From: Zoogloea sp021286885
GTDB lineage: Bacteria; Pseudomonadota; Gammaproteobacteria; Burkholderiales; Rhodocyclaceae
DNA: 64,000 nucleotides
Assembly (NCBI RefSeq): GCF_041915215.1
Contig: NZ_JAYSBV010000003.1
Reading direction: 5' to 3' (one strand)
Part shown: in pieces, positions 26,503 through 34,754 of the stretch
Layout of the letters: each line of letters begins with the position of its first letter
Position numbering within the stretch: position 1 is the first letter of the stretch
Position numbers and translations under genes: made by a program
The notes under the pieces: model-generated
What the model saw: only the letters and a program-made list of their open reading frames with translations
Database searches by the model: none
What the model was told of the DNA's origin: nothing

Positions 26503-28539
26503 ATGAACGATACGCGTCAGCCGCCCCTCCAGAACGCCACTCCGCTGTTACGGGTGGAGAACTTACAAGTCACCCTTGGTTCCAGGGGGCAGTTACGCCC
26601 TGTGGATGGGATCAGCTTTGAGATTCCCCCCGGCCAGACCCTGGCGCTGGTGGGGGAGTCCGGCTGTGGCAAGTCCATGACCGCCCTGGCTTGCATGGGT
26701 TTGCTGCCAGCGGGTGGGCAGGTTGCCGGCGGGCGGATCGAACTGGGGGCACTGGCCCTCCAGGCGCTTCCTGAGCGGGCCCTGCGGGAACTGCGTGGCC
26801 GTCGTCTGGCGATGATCTTCCAGGAGCCGGGCACCAGCCTGAATCCGGTCATGACGGTGGGCGACCAGATCGCCGAGGTACTGATCCGCCACCGTAGCCT
26901 GCACGGCAAGCCGGCCTGGGATGAGTCCGAGCGTTTGCTGGCGGCAGTGGGTATCCCTGATCCGCGCCAGCGTCTGGCCGAATATCCCTTCCAGCTTTCG
27001 GGGGGCATGAAGCAGCGGGTGATGATCGCCATGGCTCTGGCCGGCAACCCGGAGCTGCTGATTGCCGATGAACCCACCACCGCCCTGGATGTGACCATCC
27101 AGGCCCAGGTGCTGGATGTGCTCGCCCGGCTCCAGGCCGAGCGGGGCATGGGCATGTTGCTGATCACCCATGATCTGGGCGTGGTGGCCCGTATGGCCCA
27201 TCAGGTGGGCGTGATGTATGCCGGCGAGCTGGTGGAGCAGGGGCCGAGCACGGCCTTCTTCCAGCGTCCGCTCCATCCGTATGCCCGCAAGTTGTTTGCG
27301 GCGCTGCCCGATAGTCGGCGCGGTCAGGTGCTGGAAACGATTCCTGGCCAGGTGCCGCCCCTGGATGCGCCGCGCAGTGGCTGCCGGTTTGCCGAGCGTT
27401 GTGACCAGGCGCGCCCCCGCTGTCGCCAGGAGGCCCCTGCCCTGCATCGGATGGGCGAGCAGCAGGTGCGCTGCCATTTGTACGATGCCCAGGCACCCTT
27501 GGAAAGCTTGGCTCAGGAGGTCAGCCCGGGGCATTCCCCCCGTGCTCCGGGCGAGGGTAAGACGGCTGCCCTGGAAGTACGCCAATTGCAGGTACATTTT
27601 CCGGTGCGTCAGGGCGTATTCCGGCGTGTCGTGGGGCAGGTGAAGGCGGTGGATGGGGTGTCCCTGTCCATCCCGCCGGGTCAGACCCTGGCGCTGGTGG
27701 GCGAGTCGGGCTGTGGCAAGACCACGGCTGGCAAGGCGCTGCTTCGGCTGATTCCTGCCACAGGCGGAGAAGTCTTGTACCAGGGGCAGAATCTGCTCAC
27801 GCTGGACGGCCGGGCGTGGCGCCCCCTGCGCCGGGACATCCAGATGATTTTTCAGGATCCGTTTAGCTCCCTTAACCCACGCATGCGGGTGGGTGAGATC
27901 CTGGCCGAGGGGATGGAAGCCCTGGGCGTGGAGCCCGACAATGCCCGGCGCGAGGCGCGCATTGGGGCGCTTTTGGAGCGGGTCGGTCTGGCACCGGCCA
28001 TGGCCCAGCGTTTTCCCCATGAGTTTTCCGGGGGGCAGCGCCAGCGCATTGCGATTGCCCGAGCTCTGGCGGTGGAGCCCAAGCTTATCATCTGCGATGA
28101 GCCTACGAGTGCGCTGGATGTGTCGGTGCAGGCCCAGATTCTTAATCTGCTGCGCGATTTGCAGGCCGAGTATGGGCTGTCTTATCTGTTCATCACCCAT
28201 AACCTCGGGGTGGTGGAGTATCTGGCCCACCAGGTGGCGGTGATGTATCTGGGGCGCATCGTGGAGCAGGGCAGCGCCCAGGAAGTTTTGAACCAGCCGC
28301 GCCACCCTTACACCCGTAGCCTGCTGGCGGCGGTGCCCCGGGTGGTTCCATCGTCGCAGAACTCGGGTGAGGCTGTGTATGGGGGAGAATATGGGGGGGA
28401 AATGCCTTCGCCCCGTAATCCGCCGTCGGGCTGCCATTTTCACCCTCGCTGCAGTTTGGCGCGTGATGAATGCCGTAATCGTTATCCCGAAAGCATTGAG
28501 GTGGCGCCAGGGCATCAGGTGAATTGTTTTTTGTATTGA
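26503..28539 (+). CDS. Fused double-ATPase subunit of a peptide ABC importer (YejF/OppDF-like)
   Basis: 678 residues from the ATG at 26503 (a TTG at 26473 would add 10). Two complete ABC domains: Walker A GESGCGKS twice, signatures LSGGMKQRV and FSGGQRQRI, Walker B ELLIADEP and LIICDEP, each with an H-loop (ITHDLGVV, ITHNLGVV). Each half ends in the oligopeptide-type C-terminal extension with Cys clusters (SGCRFAERC..., SGCHFHPRC...). It would energise uptake of peptides or similar solutes. No permease genes flank it; the only peptide-type binding protein in the window is at 12535. It meets the HAD gene tail to tail. Confidence 0.92.
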   Translation: MNDTRQPPLQNATPLLRVENLQVTLGSRGQLRPVDGISFEIPPGQTLALVGESGCGKSMTALACMGLLPAGGQVAGGRIELGALALQALPERALRELRGRRLAMIFQEPGTSLNPVMTVGDQIAEVLIRHRSLHGKPAWDESERLLAAVGIPDPRQRLAEYPFQLSGGMKQRVMIAMALAGNPELLIADEPTTALDVTIQAQVLDVLARLQAERGMGMLLITHDLGVVARMAHQVGVMYAGELVEQGPSTAFFQRPLHPYARKLFAALPDSRRGQVLETIPGQVPPLDAPRSGCRFAERCDQARPRCRQEAPALHRMGEQQVRCHLYDAQAPLESLAQEVSPGHSPRAPGEGKTAALEVRQLQVHFPVRQGVFRRVVGQVKAVDGVSLSIPPGQTLALVGESGCGKTTAGKALLRLIPATGGEVLYQGQNLLTLDGRAWRPLRRDIQMIFQDPFSSLNPRMRVGEILAEGMEALGVEPDNARREARIGALLERVGLAPAMAQRFPHEFSGGQRQRIAIARALAVEPKLIICDEPTSALDVSVQAQILNLLRDLQAEYGLSYLFITHNLGVVEYLAHQVAVMYLGRIVEQGSAQEVLNQPRHPYTRSLLAAVPRVVPSSQNSGEAVYGGEYGGEMPSPRNPPSGCHFHPRCSLARDECRNRYPESIEVAPGHQVNCFLY

Positions 28540-28541
28540 AT

Positions 28542-29225
28542 CTAGCTGCTGGGCAATGCAGGGGGCACTACCGGAGCCCTTAGTTTGACGGCAGCTTCGC
28601 CCAAGCAGATTGCACGCAACTCGCGAAGGGTGGTGGCTGGCATGAGCCGGTATTGATTCCGAAACGCTTCGGGGAGTGTATAGCCCCAGGCGACGGCGCA
28701 AAAATCCATGCCGAGAGAGCGTGCTGCATCTGCATCGCGCAATTCGTCGCCCACGTAAAGAGCAAGCCGGGAGGGCGTTTTGCTGTTACGCAGCAGCTCC
28801 TTGAGTTTGTAGCGCTTGCCCAGCAGGCTGGCACCAAACAGACGGTGTTCGAAAAGTCCCAGGCATTGATTGCCCAAAACAGCCTTGGCGCATTCGTGGG
28901 TATTCGATGAAACAATGGCCAGACTGACTCCTCGACCATGGAGGTTTTGTACGAGTTCTGTGATGCCCTCGAACGGTTGGATTCGATCCGTTTGATGGAG
29001 TACGGCTTTGCGCATGTCTCGGGTAATGGCCGGGACTTTCCAGATAGGAATTCCAAGTCGGCGCATGAGCTGAATTGCCGAAATGCTTCGGCAGATTTTC
29101 AGGTCTTCGTCTGAAATTTTTTTGAAGCCGTGCTTTTCTGCGGCCTGATTCAGGCAATACAAAAACGCAGGAAAGGAATCGACTAAGGTTCCGTCGAAAT
29201 CGAAGGCGATCAAGCGGTATTTCAC
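28542..29225 (-). CDS. HAD-superfamily phosphatase (phosphoglycolate-phosphatase-like)
   Basis: 227 residues. HAD motif I FDFDGTLVDSF with the nucleophile Asp, motif II VSSNT, motif III Lys in the GKRYKLKELL area, motif IV VGDELRDADAARSLG. A helical cap lies between about residues 16 and 80. The pattern resembles Gph/PGP-type phosphatases, but the substrate cannot be told. GC content is noticeably lower than in flanking genes. No operon partner: convergent with the ABC gene on one side, ~160 bases from the next minus-strand gene on the other. Confidence 0.85.
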   Translation of the reverse strand: MKYRLIAFDFDGTLVDSFPAFLYCLNQAAEKHGFKKISDEDLKICRSISAIQLMRRLGIPIWKVPAITRDMRKAVLHQTDRIQPFEGITELVQNLHGRGVSLAIVSSNTHECAKAVLGNQCLGLFEHRLFGASLLGKRYKLKELLRNSKTPSRLALYVGDELRDADAARSLGMDFCAVAWGYTLPEAFRNQYRLMPATTLRELRAICLGEAAVKLRAPVVPPALPSS

Positions 29226-29386
29226 GACCGATAATCCCGGCTGGCTATGCTGAGGCTTAGGCTACCAGAGTCGTGCTGTGCTTGTATGAGTTGAATTGAC
29301 GGGTTAATGTCGTTTTTGTGGCTTGTATGGGTCTTTGTCGAATTGGGTAGGCGTGCGGGTGAATTTGATGAGCCTGATGTTGCATT

Positions 29387-29797
29387 TTACGACACGGGAT
29401 CGCCCAGTGCTGCAAGCATGGCGTTGGCAATCAGAATGTTTTTCAGGCCCACATAGCTCAGCATGTCGACCCAGCCGGCCTTGCGATAGGTCAAGCCCCA
29501 CCATGGACCATCTTTGACATACGGTTTGGTGTGCAGGCGTATCCCACTCTCTACCAAAGACCATAGCGTCCAGCCCAAGGCCATGGTGCGTGAGCCGACC
29601 AGGCCCTGGAAGGTCATGGACCAAGCGATCACCAGCATCCCTATCAGCAGTGCGGCCAGGGCAAAACGAGGTGCATCTTGTTGAGGCGCAAAATCCCAGG
29701 GCCATAGATGGTCCAGCAGTTCTGCGCCCAGGCGGGCAAGGCCACGCCGGGCCCCATAGGGGGGTTCGCGTAGCTGTTCCGGGTCGGCGATGGTCAT
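29387..29797 (-). CDS. Small membrane protein coupled to the NosR-like gene
   Basis: 136 residues from the ATG at 29795-29797, which overlaps the NosR-like stop codon (ATGA), so translation is coupled. One clear hydrophobic helix (FALAALLIGMLVIAW, ~residues 46-60) and a second weaker one near the C terminus (KNILIANAMLAALG). Conserved-looking aromatic segment KDGPWWGLTYRKAGWVDML. Family not recognised. Coupling suggests it is a subunit or assembly partner of the flavo-iron-sulfur membrane protein. Confidence 0.75.
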   Translation of the reverse strand: MTIADPEQLREPPYGARRGLARLGAELLDHLWPWDFAPQQDAPRFALAALLIGMLVIAWSMTFQGLVGSRTMALGWTLWSLVESGIRLHTKPYVKDGPWWGLTYRKAGWVDMLSYVGLKNILIANAMLAALGDPVS

Positions 29798-31431
29798 GGT
29801 TTGGGCTCCTGGGAAGCGAAAAGACGTTCTGAGGGCGCCGGGGTGTAATACCCCCGGGGGTCGATGGGCGTCAGAGGAATATGTACCCTGTCTCGGTAGC
29901 GTTTCTCCACCAGCAAGGGCGGGCAGATCTGGGGATCGTAGAAAGTGCGTTGGCAATCCAGGCAGGCCATGCATTCCCGATTGTCGATGTTGCCGTTGTG
30001 ATCGATGGCTTGGGCCTGGCAGCGTTTGGCGCAGCTGTTGCATTCCAGGCATTCGAGCTTGCGTTTGAGCCCAAACCAGCGAAAAGTGCTCGGCATGGCT
30101 AGGGCCGCCCCCAGAGGACAAATGTATTTGCAGTAAGGGCGTTCCATCAGGAGTGATAGGCCCAGGATGAGTGCTGCAAAACCTATCCCCGGAATATGAC
30201 CATTTTCCCCAACCGGATGGAACACCGTGTCGAAGGGTTCCAGCGCGCTCAGCCAGTCCAGCTCTGTATTTCCAAAAAGCCCGCCCAGCAGTAGTGCCAG
30301 GAAAAGCACGTATTTGATCTTGCTCAGCGGGCGGTGCAGGGCCATGGGGAGCTGAAACTGGAAACGCCCTAGCCCCAGAAGCCGGGCCAGTTGATGCAGC
30401 AAGGCGGTGAGGGCGCCAAAGGGGCAGAGCCAACCGCAGAACAGGCCGCGTCCCCAGATCAGGGTGGTGGTGATGATGAACACCCAGCACATGAAGATCA
30501 GCGGCTCCGATAAAAACAACTCCCAGCGCCAGTCATCCACCAAGGCATGAAACCAGGTGAGCACTTGGGTGATGGAAACTTGCGCCAGGGCGTGGAAGCC
30601 TAAATAGGTGACGCTGAACAGCCATATCACCTGACGCAGCCCGGGGAGAAGCGGGCGCCCTTCCCGGGCGGCCCAGCGGGCGAGGGTGTCCCGCTGCCAG
30701 TAAAGACAGGACAGCAGCAACATCACCAGACCCAGGACCAGGCTGCTACGGCCACGCTGGTGCCAGATATCACGCGTGCTGATGCCTGGGGCTTCGAACT
30801 CGTCGCCTACCGGGCGCAGGCCCAGCTGACCAAAGCCCGGGATGTGCAGCATATAAGCTAGACGTTGGCTGTTATGGGCAATGGTGCGATTGATGGCGAG
30901 CACCGTGACCGTGGCGCCCGTCATACCGTCGCGGGTACCGTTGTCTTCATCTTCAGCGCGGGGGATTTGGCCGGCCAGCAGGCCTTTGTAGCGATCCAGA
31001 AACGCTTGCAGATGCTGGTTGGCGAATCCGGTGCGTAGTGCGGGTTCGGCTTGGTGCTCTACCAGTAGGCCGGTGTAACGACCGTTGTAGTCCAGCCCAA
31101 TCAATACCCGCAAAGGGTGGCCCGAATAACCCGGGGCAGGGTCGCTCAGCACTACATAGCCCACGATTTCCTGCCCGCCGCCAGGTTTTGGGCGCAGGCC
31201 CAGAAGATGGGGTGTGGGCAGAAGATGAGTTTCGAACTGCTGGGCTCCAGGCAGTACGCGCTGACAGGTCTGGAACGTTTGGCACCACTGGGCCACACGC
31301 TGTTCGGCCGAGGGGGCTTCTCCTGATGCGCCTAAAGAAGGCGGTGTATGAACGAACAAAAGCAGGGGTAGCAGCCATGGGGCGAACCAGGGCAGCCAAG
31401 CCTGGTGAGGGCGTGTCGCAGGGGTGTTCAT
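29794..31431 (-). CDS. NosR/NirI-type FMN-binding, polyferredoxin membrane protein
   Basis: 545 residues. N-terminal signal/anchor, then a periplasmic FMN-binding domain ending in DGMTGATVTV (the covalent flavin Thr motif, ~residue 170). Five to six membrane helices follow, with two CxxxCP-type motifs (GWLCPFGAL and CKYICPLGAA), then a cytoplasmic ferredoxin-like part with CLECNSCAKRC and CMACLDC. This domain order is that of NosR/NirI, which feed electrons to N2O reductase or nitrite reductase maturation. No nosZ, nosD, nir or nap genes occur in the window, so its partner is unknown. Confidence 0.85.
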   Translation of the reverse strand: MNTPATRPHQAWLPWFAPWLLPLLLFVHTPPSLGASGEAPSAEQRVAQWCQTFQTCQRVLPGAQQFETHLLPTPHLLGLRPKPGGGQEIVGYVVLSDPAPGYSGHPLRVLIGLDYNGRYTGLLVEHQAEPALRTGFANQHLQAFLDRYKGLLAGQIPRAEDEDNGTRDGMTGATVTVLAINRTIAHNSQRLAYMLHIPGFGQLGLRPVGDEFEAPGISTRDIWHQRGRSSLVLGLVMLLLSCLYWQRDTLARWAAREGRPLLPGLRQVIWLFSVTYLGFHALAQVSITQVLTWFHALVDDWRWELFLSEPLIFMCWVFIITTTLIWGRGLFCGWLCPFGALTALLHQLARLLGLGRFQFQLPMALHRPLSKIKYVLFLALLLGGLFGNTELDWLSALEPFDTVFHPVGENGHIPGIGFAALILGLSLLMERPYCKYICPLGAALAMPSTFRWFGLKRKLECLECNSCAKRCQAQAIDHNGNIDNRECMACLDCQRTFYDPQICPPLLVEKRYRDRVHIPLTPIDPRGYYTPAPSERLFASQEPKP

Positions 31432-31627
31432 TGGGGCTCCATCGGACGGCTTTTTAATAGTGGGTTGAATGCCGTGCGCTTACGGAGCATAGGAAGTGCG
31501 CCGTGGGGCAGACATTTTGGCCGTCTCGGGGATGGAATTTACACCGTTTAACGTCTTTCGTGCGCTCGCTTTGCCTGTCAGTAGACGCTAATTTTTCAAA
31601 AATGTGGTTTTTATGACAAAGGCGCCC

Positions 31628-32626
31628 TTAGGTCGGACGTCCTTGGCCTGCCTGCAACAAGACAAGAAGGGCCCCTTCGCCCCCATCGTGGGGCTTGGCC
31701 TGGCAGAAGGCCAGGATGTCTTCCCGCTGGGCCAGCCAGCCCCGGGAAAGCTGCTTGAGGATGGGAATGCGCCCCGGCGAACCGTGGCCCCGCCCGTGTA
31801 CCACCCGCAGGCAGCGCTTGCCCTGGTGGAGGGCGAGGGCGATGAACTGGGCGAGACTGGCCCGGGCTTCGTCCCGGTTCATCCCGTGCAGATCCAGTTC
31901 GGCCTGCACCACCCAGCGTCCCCGGCGCAGGTCGGTGAGCACCCGGCGCGGCAGGCCAGTACGCAGATAGGCGGCCTCGTCCCCCATGTCCAGCCGGTCT
32001 TCAAAGCTGAGGGGCGCTTCCAGGGTTTCGCGCAGTACCGATTGTTCGTCTTCCTCGCGCTTGATGGGGCGCGGTGCGGGCTGCGGTTTGTTGATCTCGG
32101 CCAGGCCTTTGTCCTTGAGGGGCTGGACGGCGCCCGCCAGCTGGCGGAAAAGCCGGGCCGGATCGTTCAGCACTTCTTCGGGCAGCACGGCGGCGGGGCC
32201 GGGCGTGGCCTGACTGCCCAGGGCATCCAGCAGGGGGCGGGCCCGTTGGGCAGACAGATCGGCCCGGTTAAAGTCTTTGATGGGCGCGACCTCCCCCAGA
32301 CTGGCCCGGAACAGGGCCGCCGGATCATTCGGGTCGAAGTGCACCCGAGGGCGTATGGGCTCGGGCAGATGCTCGGGCTTTTGCGGGCGGGGGATGGGGG
32401 TGGGGCGGGGGCGGCCCGGTTCGGCCCGTTCCGGGGCCTGCAGCCGGCGCACGCCACCGATTTCCTTGTGAAACAGGGCTAGATCGGCTTCTGCTGCGGA
32501 GGTGGGGGCGCCCTCAGTGGGCTGCTTGGAGGACGCTTTTCCGCGTCCGGGCTTGGCGGGCGAGGGGAGGGTGTTGCGCAGCGCCTTCAGGGCGGCAAAG
32601 GGGGAGGGGGTCTTGTCCTTGGCCAT
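31628..32626 (-). CDS. Smr-domain protein with repeated linker
   Basis: 332 residues. C-terminal Smr domain (~244-332) with LDLHGMNRDEARASL and VVHGRGHGSPGRIPILK; Smr domains act as nucleases on DNA or RNA. The ~200 residues before it are Pro/Arg-rich and contain a motif in three copies: ALFHKEIGGVRRLQ (~50-63), ALFRASLGEVAPIKD (~104-118) and RLFRQLAGAVQPLKD (~158-172). The ATG at 32624-32626 follows the trxB terminator on the same strand. A role in ribosome or nucleic-acid quality control is possible but not shown. Confidence 0.85.
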   Translation of the reverse strand: MAKDKTPSPFAALKALRNTLPSPAKPGRGKASSKQPTEGAPTSAAEADLALFHKEIGGVRRLQAPERAEPGRPRPTPIPRPQKPEHLPEPIRPRVHFDPNDPAALFRASLGEVAPIKDFNRADLSAQRARPLLDALGSQATPGPAAVLPEEVLNDPARLFRQLAGAVQPLKDKGLAEINKPQPAPRPIKREEDEQSVLRETLEAPLSFEDRLDMGDEAAYLRTGLPRRVLTDLRRGRWVVQAELDLHGMNRDEARASLAQFIALALHQGKRCLRVVHGRGHGSPGRIPILKQLSRGWLAQREDILAFCQAKPHDGGEGALLVLLQAGQGRPT

Positions 32627-32712
32627 GACTAAGCTGATCTAGGCTGATACGGGAACGGGGCAGATAAAAACGGATGGAGGGGCTGAGCGGGTCACCCAAA
32701 CGGGGCTCCCAA

Positions 32713-32740
32713 CAAAAACGGACCGGCAAGCCGGCCCGTT
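32713..32740 (-). terminator. trxB terminator
   Basis: On the plus strand, AAAAA precedes ACGGACCGGC-AA-GCCGGCCCGT, a 10-bp stem with one A-C mismatch. Read on the minus strand it is a hairpin followed by TTTTT, 32 bases after the trxB stop. Confidence 0.75.
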
Positions 32741-32771
32741 GATGGGGTGTGTGATCCGGTGGGGCCGGAGA

Positions 32772-33731
32772 TCAGGCACCCAGGCCCAGGTGATCCAGGT
32801 AACGCTCAGCATCCAGAGCAGCCATGCAGCCGGTGCCGGCGCTGGTGATGGCCTGACGGTAGCTGTGATCCTGCACATCGCCTGCCGCAAACACGCCCGG
32901 GATGTTGGTGGCGGTGGCATTGCCGTTACGCCCGCCCTGGGTCACGATGTAGCCGCCTTCCATCTCCAGCTGGCCTTCGAAGATATCGGTGTTGGGCTTG
33001 TGGCCGATGGCGATGAACACGCCGTGCACCGCGATGTCTTTGGTGCCGCCGTTGTCCACGTTTTTCAGGCGGATGCCGGTCACGCCGCTGTCGTCGCCCA
33101 GCACTTCATCCAGGGTGGCATTGGTTTCGAGCACGATCTTGCCAGCGGCCACCTTCTCCATCAGCTTGTCGATCATGATCTTTTCGGCCTTGAACTTCTC
33201 GCGCCGGTGCACCAGGGTCACCTTGCTGGCGATGTTGGCCAGGTAGAGGGCCTCTTCCACGGCGGTATTGCCGCCGCCCACCACGGCCACGTCCCGGTTC
33301 TTGTAGAAGAAACCGTCGCAGGTGGCGCAGGCCGACACGCCTTTGCCCGAAAAAGCCTGCTCGGAGGGCAGGCCCAAGTACTTGGCGGTGGCGCCAGTGC
33401 AGATGATCAGCGCGTCGCAGGTGTATTCGCCTGCATCGCCCACCAGACGCATGGGCTTCTCGGTCAGGTGGGTGGTGTGGATGTGATCAAAGATCATCTC
33501 GGTGTTGAAGCGGGTGGCGTGCTGCTCGAAACGCGCCATCAGCTCGGGGCCCATCACGCCATTGGGGTCAGCAGGCCAGTTATCCACCTCGGTGGTGGTC
33601 ATCAGCTGGCCGCCCTGGGCCATGCCGGTGATCAGCACCGGGTTCAGGTTGGCACGGGCTGCATACACGGCAGCGGTGTAGCCGGCGGGGCCGGAGCCGA
33701 GAATCAGGAGTTTGCTGTGGCGGATGCTCAT
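32772..33731 (-). CDS. trxB: Thioredoxin-disulfide reductase
   Basis: 319-residue flavoprotein that reduces thioredoxin with NADPH. FAD-binding GSGPAGYTAAVYAARANL at residue ~12, redox-active CATCDG near residue 136, NADPH-binding VVGGGNTAVEEAL, and the C-terminal FAD motif GVFAAGDVQDHSYRQA. Divergent from the Crp-family gene, sharing a 223-base intergenic region. Confidence 0.97.
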   Translation of the reverse strand: MSIRHSKLLILGSGPAGYTAAVYAARANLNPVLITGMAQGGQLMTTTEVDNWPADPNGVMGPELMARFEQHATRFNTEMIFDHIHTTHLTEKPMRLVGDAGEYTCDALIICTGATAKYLGLPSEQAFSGKGVSACATCDGFFYKNRDVAVVGGGNTAVEEALYLANIASKVTLVHRREKFKAEKIMIDKLMEKVAAGKIVLETNATLDEVLGDDSGVTGIRLKNVDNGGTKDIAVHGVFIAIGHKPNTDIFEGQLEMEGGYIVTQGGRNGNATATNIPGVFAAGDVQDHSYRQAITSAGTGCMAALDAERYLDHLGLGA

Positions 33732-33954
33732 TTTTGATCTTTCTGTTTGTAGCCTGGGGCAAGGAAGTGCGGATTATACGATTCTCGCGGGCGGATGCCT
33801 GCCAAATCAGGGCTGGCAACGGTTCCGACCCCTCAGGCAGCGCTCAAGTTCATTTATACTCTGCCGATGCTTGTACAAGATGACAGGCCTAGCGTTCCCA
33901 TAACTCAGATCTCAGCTTTAAGATCACGCAGCATCCACACCTAGGAGATTCTCC

Positions 33955-34626
33955 ATGACCGTTACCAGCTCCGTATCCACCATTGCCCTGCGGACCTTTC
34001 CGATTTTTCAGGGTTTGGGTGATGACCGGCTGGCGTCCGTTGCCCGTTGCGCCATGATGCGCCGGGTGCCCCGTGGTTCTGCCGTGGTCCATGAAGGCGA
34101 CCGTACCGATTTTGTGTACTTCGTCCTGACCGGCAACCTCAAGGTGATGGTGAGCGATGAAGATGGCCGTGAAGTGATCCTGACCATCCTCGGTCAGGGC
34201 GAAATGTTCGGCGAAATGGGGGTGCTGGATGACAGCCCTCGGTCGGCTTCGGTGGTGGCGGTGTCTGCCTCCGACCTGGTGACCATCGCCAAGAGCGACT
34301 TCAAGCGCCTCATGCAAGAAAACTTTGAGCTGGCCTGGCACGTCATGTGCAACCTGACCCGCCGCCTGCGCGATGCCGACCGCAAGATCGAAAGCCTCGC
34401 CCTGATGGACGTGTATGGCCGGGTGGCGCGCCTGCTGCTCGAAATGTCCGAAGAGATCGATGGCCTCAAGGTGGTTCGCAAGAAAGTCTCCAAGCAAGAC
34501 ATCGCCAAGATGATCGGTGCCTCCCGCGAGATGGTCAGCCGGGTCATGAAAGATCTGGGCGTGCGTGGCCTGATCGAAGAAACCGAGTCTGGCGTGATCC
34601 TGCGCGAGCAGATTTACGACCTGTAA
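33955..34626 (+). CDS. Crp/Fnr-superfamily transcriptional regulator (Crp-like)
   Basis: 223 residues. N-terminal cyclic-nucleotide-binding beta roll (FPIFQGLGDDRLASVA...GDRTDFVYFVLTGNLKVM...FGEMGVLDDSPRSASV), a dimerisation helix, and a C-terminal winged helix with recognition helix KQDIAKMIGASREMVSRVMKDL. The Cys residues of an Fnr iron-sulfur cluster are absent, so it is closer to Crp/Vfr. The RSAS segment occupies the cAMP phosphate-binding position. A strong terminator follows. Targets unknown. Confidence 0.9.
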   Translation: MTVTSSVSTIALRTFPIFQGLGDDRLASVARCAMMRRVPRGSAVVHEGDRTDFVYFVLTGNLKVMVSDEDGREVILTILGQGEMFGEMGVLDDSPRSASVVAVSASDLVTIAKSDFKRLMQENFELAWHVMCNLTRRLRDADRKIESLALMDVYGRVARLLLEMSEEIDGLKVVRKKVSKQDIAKMIGASREMVSRVMKDLGVRGLIEETESGVILREQIYDL

Positions 34627-34703
34627 CCTTTTTCGCTGGCATCCTTTGCTTGCATATTTGTACAGTTACCTCCCGGGGTGGCGCAGGGTGCTGGTTTATA
34701 ATC

Positions 34704-34736
34704 AAAAGCGCGGTGCGTTGCCGCGCTTTTTGTTTT
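34704..34736 (+). terminator. Rho-independent terminator after the Crp-like gene
   Basis: AAAAGCGCGG (34704-34713) pairs perfectly with CCGCGCTTTT (34721-34730) around a 7-base loop, followed by further T residues. Confidence 0.9.
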
Positions 34737-34754
34737 TCACGTACCGCCTGATTC

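Noticed and set aside
29387..30490. Long minus-strand frame running from the small membrane protein back through the NosR-like gene
   Set aside because: Only its last 136 codons (start at 29797) look like a protein; the upstream part overlaps the clearly coding NosR-like frame.
31432..31627. Fnr/Dnr-type box (TTGAT-N4-ATCAA) upstream of the NosR-like gene
   Set aside because: No convincing match was seen in this stretch on either strand.
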